32,202 nucleotides of DNA from Utricularia gibba (taxonomy: Eukaryota; Streptophyta; Magnoliopsida; Lamiales; Lentibulariaceae): NCBI GenBank assembly GCA_002189035.1, contig NEEC01000130.1:1-32202 (forward strand), read 5' to 3'. The notes beneath the pieces are model-generated. The model searched no databases, was not told where the DNA came from, and saw nothing but the letters and a program-made list of their open reading frames with translations. Below, in pieces: positions 1-10,883 of the stretch. The first letter of the stretch is position 1, and every line of letters starts with the position of its first letter. Both the position numbers and the translations under genes were made by a program.

Positions 1-1297
1 TTCAAGTTGATGGGGACATACTTGGGCAATCCGGCATGCATCCCTGAAAGATTCAACAGGATTAGAAAGTTCAATTGTCCTGCTAGAAATCAGTATCTTC
101 CGTGGGTTGCGTTGAACCAAGATGAAGCATAACAAAGCAGTGAAAGAAATCTAATGGGTTGAAATAAAAGAGCCATGAATACAGGATGAACTTAATACAA
201 CGAAACACTCAAGATTACAATAATTTTAGAGCCATAGTTTCGGAGCTACATTAACCAACTACAAGTCATGGATGATGGAAGCCTACCACATAACTACATA
301 AAGCCACCTACAATCTGGCAACAAACAACTCGACTTCTAGTGTTTATCCAGCTTTAATAAAGGTGCTGTATACCCCAATTCTTCTTCAAAACGTTCAACA
401 CAAGGAGCCCTATGAAAAGCTTTCGGTATTTCAATATCTTATCCCACCATATGCTTTCGACACTCAACGAACTGTACTTGATGCAGAAGCCATAACCATG
501 ATACAGTCTTACAACATGGAACATCATGATTTCCCAAAATAATCCAGAAACACTCGAGAAATAACCTTCAACATTCTCATTAGCACCTTCAAAAACTCTA
601 CTTTGTTTTCTGGGACAACTAAATACTTCAGTGAAAAAAGAAAAACTGGATAAACCGTCATCATGCGAACACTTAAAGCGCCAACCTTGCAATAATCATT
701 GTATTAAAAAAAACAACAAATAAAGAAGATATGCAATTCAGAGAAACAAGCATTACCCCCAGCAATCCCTCTGAGCTTGGGAATCCTTCGGTATAAAGGC
801 ATTTGTCCACCTTCGAATCCCTTACGAACACCAGGCCCAGACCTCGATTTCTGACCCCTCATACCGAATCCACAGCTGCCCCCTTGCCCAGCAGCATGAC
901 CACGCCCCTTTCTTTTAGCCGTCCTCCTCGACCCTGGCTGCGGACCTAAGTTATTCAGCCGGAACCGCACAGCTTGCGAACTCGCAGCATTTTCTTGCAC
1001 TCCAGAAGCAGCGTCAGCTGCACAGTGAACTACAAGGGAGTGTCCCCTACTTATTTCCTGATTCTTAAGCTTAATGACCGGAACCAGAAATGGCTTCGGC
1101 TTCAATGACCTCACATTCCCCTATTTGATAGACAACTCTTTAAATCATCCACCGGTGCAGAATTCAAGCAGAGGATTTCCCCTGACTAGGATAACGGAAG
1201 AAATCCAGTTCATTACCTGAAAATCCGAAGCCAGGCGGCGGCGCGGCAAGGCTCCGGTCGGAGGAGCAGGCGTGGATAGAAAGAGCACTGAGGCCAT
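1..1297 (-). CDS. RPL15: Plastid 50S ribosomal protein L15 precursor (5' part, gene continues past left edge)
   Basis: Three minus-strand exons join in phase. Exon 1 (1217-1297) starts with ATG and encodes 27 residues rich in Ser, Pro, Ala and Arg, as in a chloroplast transit peptide. Exon 2 (757-1120) contains the L15 signature: a [20 protein letters not shown] stretch, then [20 protein letters not shown] and a [14 protein letters not shown] segment. Exon 3 begins at 43 and continues off the window ([15 protein letters not shown]). Donors are GTAATG at both sites, and both acceptors end in AG. L15 (uL15) is a late-assembling protein of the large ribosomal subunit. The N-terminal extension and close match to plant plastid L15 argue for the chloroplast form rather than the mitochondrial one. 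The 713-base second intron (44-756) contains an open frame at 354-692 that I regard as chance. The C-terminal half lies outside the window. Confidence 0.95.
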
Positions 1298-1995
1298 AGA
1301 AGGAGATAGGAAGGGGGATGCGTTTTGCTATTTTTCTTATTTTTAGTTAATATTTATTTTCCTTGTTTTACTTGGACTCCCATTTGGGCCAACGAAACCC
1401 ATAATCGGGCCTGAAATCACAATGCATTTGCATCTCCATAGGCCCAAGAGAATAATTAAAAACAATACCATACATAAATTTACTTATTTTTTCAATCAAA
1501 GATGCACTAACTAATTATTTTTTAAAAACAATTTCTGCAACATACTTATGTTTTTGTAAATCATTAATTTTTATCTAAGTTAATTTTTTTATATATACAA
1601 ATTTAAACAATAAATTCTTATTAATAAACTTTTGAAAAGTTGATTAAATTTAACTGATTTTTATTTAAAAAAAGAAATCCATTTCTCAATGTTTGAAATT
1701 TTCAACAAAATTTGGAAATCATCATATTCTATTTAGGATCAACTTATATCAAATCCTACTCCACGATATAATTTTTGAAATGACATTTTCTCATGTAAGT
1801 AAGAGCATTTCATCTAAATAATATCTGCTTGATATAGTAATAAAATACTATTAATAAAATCACACCTGAAGACAACGGCGGGGTCACGACAGCGCGCCGC
1901 CGACGCATAATGACACACAAATGGGACTTGACGTCGCCAGAAACTATGAGCATGATTTTTTTTACAGCGGTAAACGGCCACCTTTTACCATACTG
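1298..1995. other. Intergenic: RPL15 promoter side and GlnRS 3' flank
   Basis: Apart from the site II cluster this stretch is AT-rich with poly-A and poly-T tracts. A small GC-rich patch near 1870-1910 has no supportable reading frame. It holds the RPL15 upstream region and the presumed GlnRS 3' UTR. I see no gene in it. Confidence 0.7.
1385..1446 (-). promoter_or_regulatory. Site II (TGGGCC/GGCCCA) cluster upstream of RPL15
   Basis: TGGGCC lies at 1385-1390, GGGCCT at 1407-1412 and GGCCCA at 1441-1446, about 90-150 bases upstream of the L15 start codon. Site II elements (TGGGCC/T) bind TCP factors and are typical of plant promoters for ribosomal and organellar protein genes. The motifs are seen directly; the function is inferred from position and gene type. 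Confidence 0.5.
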
Positions 1996-4900
1996 CTACT
2001 TGCCTCCCTTCCCGTAGGTGTCCCTCAGCGTCACGATTCTATTGAACACCAGCTTATCGGGACTGGAATCACTATCAACAGCAAAGTAACCTGAAACAGC
2101 CACCACACTCACACATCAGCGTTCTATGCAGCAAACAAGAGCAATGATGGCTTCCTTGAATGGTCGGTTTAATGAGTTTACCTATGCGTTCAAACTGGAA
2201 TCTGTCTCCAATGGTGGCATCCTTCAACGAAGGCACTGCATATGCATCTCTTATGACAACCTTTGAGTGCGGATTGAGATCATCGAGCCAGTTTTCAAGC
2301 TCGGCCGGGTTCTGTGGTTCATATGCAAAAGTTTTATGGTATCACACAGGTTAGAGAATGAAACATGAGCTGAGGAAACAGTGAAATGATTGAAGAGTCC
2401 CCACCTCAGAGTTGAAGAGTTTGTTGAATAATCTGACTTCTACCTTGAGGGGGTCTACACCGGGTGACGCTTCAGACACCCAGTGGAGAACGCCCTGAAA
2501 TTTAGAAAGAATAATCTAGAAAACTGCGATTCATGATGATACTCATGTGAGGAAATTGTTAGATTGGGGACCTTGGGTTTGGAGGACTTTGTTGGATCAT
2601 AAACTGCTCGAATCTCAAGGATAGTCTCTCCATCATCTCCAAAAACTGCTTCAGTGCACTTGATAGGGAAGGCGTACCTTTACAGAGATAAATCATCCTA
2701 GGTAACTTGTATCACATATTCCAAAATAAATATAATGCAAGAAATTCAAGCGATCCAATGCACCTCAGGAGTACAGATTTCCCGGGAGCAAGTCCATAGT
2801 AATCTTTTGAATCTTTCATCCGAAAATCAGATTGCTCAATGTATACAACTTTTGAAAAGGGTACCTTAGAAATACATGAAGATTACGGTTGCCGTCAAAT
2901 GCAGCAAAAGGAGATGAAATGAGGATGTTAATAAATTCCATTTCACCTTGTAAAAAGAGGACGGATCTTCAGCAGGTAGGTTGGGCCATTTCTTTGCATC
3001 TAGTTCTGATATGGAGGAGGCATCCAAGTTTGTAATGACAACCTTGAATAGAGGAATTCCAAAACATTGATCCCAATGAATAATGTTTGTAAATGTAACA
3101 TACAAGACAAACATGGAGCTAATGCAAGAGTGACTACTCCGAAACATGACTGTTGAATGTGTGAATGCTACCTTTAGTGGGTTCAGAACAACCATAATGC
3201 GAGGAGCTGTCCTATTCAGCTCCTCTCTTATATGGGACTCCAGGAGCTCTATCTGCACCAGACTAGAGTCACTGCAACACAAAGGCTTAGAAGTCAGATG
3301 TTTGAAAAGAAACCCTCAAAATGGAACAAAAATATAAGAAATAGGACCTTCTAGAAATGCCAATTCCGCGAACAAATGAATTTATGGAAGAAGCAGTTAC
3401 ACCTCTGCGCCGTAATCCAGCAAGTGTCATCAAACGAGGGTCATCCCAGCCGTCAACATACTTTTCCGTGACTAGGCGGTTTAACTGCAGTATCCACGAG
3501 TAAATAATGGTTACTTTCAGAGGAAGAATCTACATGAAGTTGAAATACTAATCATTATAATTCTGACTATATGATTCACCTTACGCTTGGACATCACTGT
3601 ATTGGTGATATTCAGTCGAGCATATTCCCATACGAAAGGCTCATAAAGACCCAGAGCATCTAATAACCAGTAGTATGATGCTCGCCGGGTCTCAAATTCT
3701 AATGTGCAAAGCTGCCAGAAGAAGTTTAATTGAAAAAAAAAAAGATCTAAAGGAACTCATCAGTTCCTAGGAAGATGAAATTTGAGAGAGCTGCATGTAA
3801 TCCCAAAACGTGCATACCGAATGAGTTATGTCTTCAAGGGAATCAACTATACAATGTGCATAATCATAGCTTGGATAGATACACCATTTGTCTCCAGCGT
3901 GTGGGTGAGGGACGAACTACACATGTAAAGCCAAAAAAATTAATATTCTAACGAGCTATTCAACTAACAACATGCTTCAGTTAAAATGCACACCTTAATA
4001 CGATAAGCAATCAGGTCATACATATTAAAATTATCACTCTGCATATCCTGCTTCATGCGCAGTGTTGCCTTGCCTTCCTCAATCTTGCCCTGCTTCATCT
4101 CCTCAAACAAGTCTAGAGACTCTTTGATTGGTCTGTCTCGCCAGGGACTGTTCATCTTCTTGTCTCTGTACTCTTTTATCTCATCTGGTGTCTGCACGGG
4201 AGAAGCACATGATACCCAACAAAAAGATGCGAAGTTTTGCTTCAAGTCAAAAGAAAATATCTAAATAGCTGAGATACTTGATTATGGCTATAACCAAGAC
4301 ATGCTTCCTAAAAGAAAATTAAATAAACAAAGCATATAGGAGGAAAATGAGATCGACATTTGGAAACACACCTGGTGATCAACATAAGCAAAACCTCTTC
4401 GTATAAGTTCTACGGCCAACTCATAAAGTTCTTGGAAATAGTCGCTGGTATAAGTTATCTAGAATTTGAAAAATATCAAAACAGATTAAACATCATCGAT
4501 GATGCTGAGTATATTAGCGGCTTCTCAATGAAATAACACCTTAAAGGGCTTCCATCCCATCCAGCTAACAATTTCTTCAATATGATCAATGTACTCCTTT
4601 TTCTCGGCTTCTGGATTAGTATCGTCATACCTGAGGTGCTATTCATCAGTAACAATTTAATCAAAAGAATTATTTTTTCGTCAATTGAAAGAATGTGAGT
4701 GTCATCCAAAGCACAATAAAATTTTGTAAAAGGTTGCTTTAATGGAAACTCCATAGGAATTTTATGCAACTAAAAATTCTTACTATTCAAGTCTTTCAAG
4801 CCAAGGCATAAATCCTTATTTAGTACCTCAAATAGCAGGAACCATCTCTATCTTCAGCGAGTCCAAAATCGACAAACATGGCCTACAGGGCAAGGCTTTT

Positions 4901-7078
4901 TTCAGTTATTTTTTTAACAAACACCTCAGACATCAACTGAAATAACCTTGGCATGGCCTATGTGTAGATATCCATTTGGTTCAGGAGGGAAGCGAGTGAA
5001 AACTTTTCCTCCAGTGCGTCTCAAGTGTTTTTCAAGAACTTCCTTGGAATTACAAGCCCTGAGAACAGGGCGATCGCTGAAGTGAATCTCTGTATGAACC
5101 TGCCAACCAAAAAGGCAAGTTCAGAGAGTTGCATGACATTTACAAGATGGAGAAAAGGAAAAAGAAAATGCAAGCGTGACTGCAGGATGACATTACACGA
5201 CCTTCGAGAAGACATGAACACTCACAATTTACAAGATTTCTGAAAAGAAGGTCCAGATGAAAAAAAAAAAAAAACAGGTACCACAACATTGGATTTTTCA
5301 AATACCTTAAAGTTATCTTCTGGAGAAGGAAACGCTGACAATGAAAATGGATTCATTTCCTCTTTCGATAATTTGGGCTCTTCATTAATAACCTTTTCCT
5401 GTAAGAGAAAATAAAAAAATAAATGAGCACCAGCCATCCATAATAATTTGGAACATTTTTTGGAGCTTTGATGACAAGAGTTGTAGGGATTTGTCAACAA
5501 GTGAATGCAAAAAATTATACCAGCAAAATATTACAAGACCTCTAGCAAAAAAATGTTCTTTAGTGAAATAAATTTCACATTTTACAAACCTCTGCTTGAC
5601 AGCCTTCTCTTTTTTCTTTTTAGTAGGATCCTTGTTATCAGAATCTGTCTTTTCGCCAAGTAATTTGAACAACCTTGCATCAATGGTTTGCTGAAGACAT
5701 AAATAATACAAGCTCACAAATGACACAAAAAAGAATTAAATGATGCGAATGCACAGGTAAGAATGACAAAAAAACTCTGCCACCTTTATAATTTTTGAAT
5801 CCGCCCATGGATGCTTCTTTCTAACACAACTGACAAGTTTCCCCACTGCATAGCGGATGCAATCAGCAAAAGAATCATGTATCGTAAAAGGAGAAAAATC
5901 AGGGCTTCACATCATATTGATCGCTAGAATCTAGACCATGAGATATTCAATACTCAATGAATGAAATTCAGAGTAAAACCACGCATCTATAAGCCTGGCA
6001 TCCATCTTACTACAAGTAAATTGTAAACCCACCATTTGTCCGGTACCGCTCTTCAATGATAGTTGTTCTGTTCTCCTCAAATACCTCGTCAACAGCATTC
6101 ACAATGTCCTCCACAGTGACCTCTATTCCTGTTTTAATTCCAAAACATTACCGATCAGAAATATTCTCACATAAATAAAAATTTAAAAAATACAGAGCAG
6201 ATACAACTTGATGGAGTTTCATACCAACACCACATGCAACTTCAAAATCATCAACACGCAATTCATCAGATGCAGCAGCTTCAAGAAACAAAAAGGCGGC
6301 CTCCAGTTGTGCAGGAGTCTTAATCTGTGCTTAAAACCATTTTAAGAAGGATGCATAGGAAGTACTATCATTTGATAAACAAGGAATGATAATATCCAAC
6401 CTTGGAAGAAACAATATATTTCAACAAGGTAGGCCGATGAACCAAAGCATTAGCAGGAAACTTTGTTGCGACCTGTCAAGAATTAAAAAAAAAATCATGC
6501 CTCCGCTCGCCGTTCACAAAAGAAAACCCACACAGCATCAACTGAGATATTAGACGAATTTCAAATATAGTTGACCCTAACATGATTGTGAAATGAGTAT
6601 ATTGGAACAAAAAATACATTCAAAATCTCATGTTACTACATCCATAAGACCATTCAATGGGGCATTAGAAAAAAATATGATGCATGCCACTGAAGAACCA
6701 AACAGACATCCTATTTGGTGCAACCCAGAAAAATAATTCTCCTAGGCTTTGAAAAGATAAATACTTGGTGATTCCAAACCACCAACTTACAGTATACAGA
6801 AGGTTCCCAACAGTTCGATCGCATCCGTCAGCCACACCTGCCTGATATACAACAGGGGAACTTTCTTTCATTCATTTCCGACAAATCTCAATAACCCTGA
6901 AAACTACCCAAGTAAACATTACTAAAAACAATACCTCGTGAATAACGGCGATCAAATTAGCGGTGACCTTATTGTTCGCAACAGTGTTCTTCGCGGTTGT
7001 TTCTTCCAAACCAATCTTCCGAAACAAATCAACCACGTTTTCGGTGCCACCTCCCTCACTCTGGGTTTTCCCAACCAT
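1996..7078 (-). CDS. Glutaminyl-tRNA synthetase, cytosolic type, 23 exons
   Basis: Class Ic aminoacyl-tRNA synthetase that charges tRNA-Gln. Exons in transcription order: 6935-7078, 6791-6841, 6401-6472, 6225-6324, 6033-6128, 5784-5845, 5590-5690, 5306-5398, 4947-5099, 4827-4882, 4540-4630, 4372-4458, 3994-4191, 3818-3916, 3580-3711, 3348-3484, 3172-3271, 2947-3042, 2764-2864, 2572-2677, 2405-2494, 2182-2311, 1996-2090. They sum to about 796 codons, close to the roughly 795-residue Arabidopsis enzyme. Exons 1-8 encode the eukaryote-specific N-terminal tRNA-binding region and a Lys-rich linker. The catalytic HIGH motif ([11 protein letters not shown]) is near residues 286-289, and the KMSKS-class motif appears as VMSKRK near 506-511. 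The C-terminus carries the anticodon-binding beta-barrels ([33 protein letters not shown], then stop). All splice sites are GT-AG and in phase except the exon 7/8 junction, which is one base short (see findings). The intron between exons 2 and 3 (6473-6790) holds nothing recognisable. Confidence 0.97.
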
Positions 7079-7387
7079 TTTTCTCGCTTCAGAGCAATTG
7101 AAATGATATCTTGGTTCCTAAGAATATACAATACAGCTCCGCGTGAATGTGGGCCGCGTGGAGAGCTGCTCTGAAACCCTACCGTCGGAGAAGTGACCGC
7201 TGCTAGTAGTTATATCGTTATAAATATATTCATTTTATTTGTGGACAGCTTAAAATAAACAAATATATTAATGGCATGATTGCCTTATACCACGGCCTTG
7301 TATGAATCAAATCTGGTGGCTGTAAACAGGAAGCGAGTGGTGATCTTATCACAGATTAGTTATCAAATAAACGAGAAAATTACAAAA

Positions 7388-7765
7388 ATAACACCTTAAG
7401 TTTCAATCAATATAAAGAGTCTAAACTTCATGTTTCAAAATTGTAAAAAGATAGCTCAAGTTATTAAAATCATTTAACGAAAATTCAAATAATTTTCAAT
7501 TTTTTAAAAAATGAATCAAACATGAGAGATTAAGTATACAACGAATATCCAAAAATGAAAAGTTAAAAATTAGAGGTTAAATATATATATAAAAAAGATC
7601 AAAACAATTGTTAAAACCATTCAACTAAGATCAAAACATGAGGGGTTAAATATACAATTTTATAAGTTGGAATGCAAATTATTTACAAATAATGTAAGTT
7701 AAAGGGTCATAATTTTGAAAATTGAAGTTTAAACTCTTTATATTGAGTGTAATTTAACGTGTCAT
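7388..7765. mobile_element. Foldback/MITE-like element with about 56-bp inverted repeats
   Basis: The left arm (about 7388-7443) and right arm (about 7710-7765) are imperfect inverted repeats; by eye about 47 of 56 positions pair. The best block is AGTCTAAACTTCA on the left against TGAAGTTTAAACT on the right, next to a shared TCAATATAAAGAGT/ACTCTTTATATTGA core. Weaker pairing continues inward. The 378-base span has no coding frame, so a non-autonomous element is likely. I could not identify a target-site duplication, so the superfamily is unassigned. Confidence 0.6.
7517..7657. repeat. Direct repeat pair inside the foldback element
   Basis: Segments at 7517-7541 and 7632-7657 share a CATGAG(A/G)G(A/G)TTAA(G/A)TATACAA pattern in the same orientation, about 115 bases apart. 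A weaker third copy (AGAGGTTAAATATA) lies near 7572. This suggests internal duplication within the element. Confidence 0.4.
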
Positions 7766-8716
7766 CGATAAATTTCAAACTTAAATAAAAAATATAAAAA
7801 AAAACATAAAATTATAAGAATTAAATATTTAAAACAGATAACATATTCTAATGAAAGTATGAACCGTTTTTCCTTAACTAACAATATACCATTTTATTAT
7901 TTTTCCAAATGTATTATATTTTCCATGCAAATATGATTTAAATAAAAATATAATATTTCAAATAGCCTTAAATATCATCTTATATGTTGTATTCTATATT
8001 TTTTTTCAACAACAACAATCTATATATTTGAAATTAAAAAACATTGAACTATTTAAGTAAATTGAATATTTATTATCAAAATTACTATAGAATATATAGT
8101 TTCTGAAATACAATTGATTATAGATAATAGATAATAACAATATATAATAATATATTTAATAATTTGAAATTATATGAATAGATAGTTTTTGTATTTAATA
8201 TTTTAAATAATTATATAAATATATATTATTCAAATTTTATTCTTAAGTTAAATATTGCTATCTTCAAAAAATATATATACAAAAAATATGCTAATAAAAA
8301 AATATACTATTGAATACTTGATTCCGTACATTTATTTTTTCTTGTACAATATAGGTACAATATCACGTCGTCAATGTATACATGATCTCATCATAATGTC
8401 GCCATTTAAATTCTATTTAATTTTTTAATTATGCCTCGAAAAAAGGAGAATGAAGGCCCTATACCTCCCCATTAGGATTGAGGGATCACTGTATGCGAAT
8501 TATTTTTAAAAAAATTAAAAAAAAAAAATTTGAAATGGATAATATTGTACAATTTGATTGATGTTTAAATATTAATTAATATAATATATAACACGTGCTC
8601 CTAAATGGAAAGAGTTTATTAAGGTAAATTCTATTGATGATGGTTTGTGATGACATTGGACAGACCGTGCTTAACAGGCAAACGAGTCACCTTTTAAACA
8701 TGGGAATGGAGCATCG

Positions 8717-9561
8717 TCATTTTCTTTTGGTTTTGGCGTTTCTTCTGTTTGATCTTGGAGTTGCAGCAGTGCCAAGGACTTTGTACATGTCTGCTGTGAT
8801 TTCCTTCAGCCACAGCCCAGGGAACAGTTCCTGAAACAGAATCCCAGGATGGAATACGTCGGTGTAAGCGTATTGATCGGAGAAGAAGGGCGATTTGGGA
8901 GTTCGGGGGGTGGGGGGGCTTACATTCAAGTGTCTCTGGACGATCTGGGGTCTTTTCTTAGGCCGGCGCGGCGGCCGGCGACCGAGGATACGGAGGAAGT
9001 CGTCTTCGATTTCTCTTTTCGATAGCGGGATTGAGAATCTCACCCGTTTCGTATCCTCCGCCGCGCCGATGCAATTGTTCGGATGGGCGGCGATTGGATT
9101 GTTGCTGACGCCGGCTTAGAGGAGGACTGCATCTGGGGGATTTCGGAGGGAGGAACCGACGAATTTATCACGAATCTCTTGCCACCGACAAGTCTACCGG
9201 CAACCACCGATGCAGCACGCCTCTTCCTCAGGTTCCGCGACGGAGGCAGAAAAGATGGATTTAGACCTTCCTTCCAAATCGCGTCCCTCATTTTCTCCGC
9301 TGCAATCTGCAGATCGTGAATCACTTTCATTCTCATCGCCTCAATCCCGCTCTGGTCCTTATCGCCTATTTCAATCGCCGCGCTTGGGCCGAATTCCGGC
9401 GATCCAACCAGGACGCTGTCCGAATCCAACTTCCAGGGTTGTCCCGACATATGGTCGTAAAATCCTTGACTCCTCCTCCGGTGACGATGACTCCCCCAGC
9501 CCACGTCACACGGCGGCGTAAAATTGCGCAACTCTTTACATCTTTGCTCTTCCCTACCCAT
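8717..9561 (-). CDS. DUF1639 family protein (one apparent frame break)
   Basis: Plant-specific DUF1639 protein of unknown function. Exon 1 spans 8924-9561 and exon 2 spans 8717-8830, separated by a 93-base GT-AG intron. The N-terminal part has the family's NF...WGSHRHRRR region, then GIEAMRMKVIHDLQIAAEKM and SRNLRKRRAA. The C-terminal part carries the diagnostic segments KRVRFSIPLSKREIEDDFL, RPPRRPKKRPQIVQRHLN and, after the intron, ELFPGLWLKEITADMYKV. These two parts are in different frames. The first frame stops at 9040, and the second is the one needed from about 9050 onward, with its upstream stop near 9115. A single missing base between about 9050 and 9115 restores continuity. No intron with usable splice sites repairs it. 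It may be an assembly indel or a broken gene. Confidence 0.85.
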
Positions 9562-10883
9562 CTACCCCCTGCAATTGAAAAATCCCCAATCGGATTCTCC
9601 AGATTCCGGCGAATATGATAAAAAACGAAGACGGCGGAGCAGTTCTACTTCCACTGTGCGTCGTCGTCCCCTTGAAACGCCGGGTCTGTTGCTCTTTACT
9701 GGCGAGATGAACCGCGGGTTGTTCGTAGAAACAACCGAATGCACCAAATACATCAAAATGCTCTTTCTTCTACAAGTATACGAAAGAGTATTCACTTTTT
9801 ATTTTTTTTAAAAACATCGTATTTTGTATAAAAATTTTTTATTTTTGAGTAAAAAAAAGAAAATTTTAAATGTTTTTAGTAACAATAAAATTGAATCATA
9901 AAAATAATGATGATTTCAGGATTTTTAAATCACAATTTTTTATTATTTTATTAACTTAAATTATATCCACAATTTTAATAAAAAAATACAATTTTTGATA
10001 TAGTATATAAAATTTTAAAAAATTGAAAAAGACGAGTATTTTTTTAATTACTTGTAATAGTGAATATTTTTGTAATGTGTGTTTAATATAAAATTTAGTT
10101 CCATAAAGTCAAATTACGTAGTTAATCATATGTTATTGATTTTCAAAAAATAACTGTTAATTTCCATAATTTAAAAATCATATATAATTGATTTTAAAAT
10201 TGAACAAAATCAGTCCATATTGTTTTCCACTACAAAAAAAATTAATTTCAATTATAAAATTCTAATTTTTTTTTATCAATTTCATATCTTCCCATCATAC
10301 ACTCGAATGCCAGATGCCTATTTAGAAAATTAACCACTGTTACATTTTATCTCACACATTTTAATAAAAAAATGCATATAGAATGATCACTTTTTTCACA
10401 CAATATTTCATAAATTTTTAACCATGCCTTCACATACATACATTTCATCGAGCCTGCAGGAAATGACGTGACAGACGATGGGCGGCCACCGATCGACCGT
10501 ACACGGTGTCAAAGCACAAATTTTACTAAATAGTAAAACAATGAGATGTTAATTATATTTGATTTTTAAATAATGAAGATCAATTAATTTTATATGAAAA
10601 TAGTAAAAACTAAAAATAGTCAAAATGAAAAAAACATTAAAATCTAATTTTAATCAATACATCAAATTTTGTGAATTAAGTAAGTTAATTGAGATTAAAT
10701 ATGTCATTTAAACTAAATATTAAAAACTAATATTTTATGCATAATTCAGAATAATATATATATTTTTTATTTATGGATGCAATATAAGCATCTCTTCTAA
10801 CTGCATACACTCATTGAAAACGACGCATACAAACTCCTTCAGTAGTGGTAGCCTGTCGATCTTCCATGGATTCATCTCAAAGA
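9562..10883. other. AT-rich intergenic region
   Basis: From 9562 to about 9780 this is the upstream region of the DUF1639 gene, moderately GC-rich. From 9790 to 10770 it is A/T-rich with poly-A and poly-T tracts. A short GC-rich patch at about 10455-10510 contains TGACGTGACAGACGATGGGC and has no open frame. No gene is supported. Confidence 0.65.

Larger units (their letters stand above)
7079..8716. other. AT-rich intergenic region between GlnRS and DUF1639 gene
   Basis: This holds the GlnRS promoter and 5' UTR (about 7079-7200) and the 3' flank of the DUF1639 gene. The foldback element at 7388-7765 is listed separately. From about 7770 to 8600 it is low-complexity A/T with no reading frame, RNA gene or protein similarity that I can recognise. 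Confidence 0.7.

Noticed and set aside
354-692. 112-codon minus-strand open frame
   Set aside because: It lies wholly inside the second intron of RPL15 and resembles no protein family.
2866-3282. 138-codon minus-strand open frame as an independent gene
   Set aside because: It is GlnRS exons 17 and 18 plus read-through of the intron between them.
9083-9811. Several plus-strand open frames of 74-103 codons
   Set aside because: They are antisense to the DUF1639 gene or its upstream region. The minus strand has clear family motifs and these frames have none.
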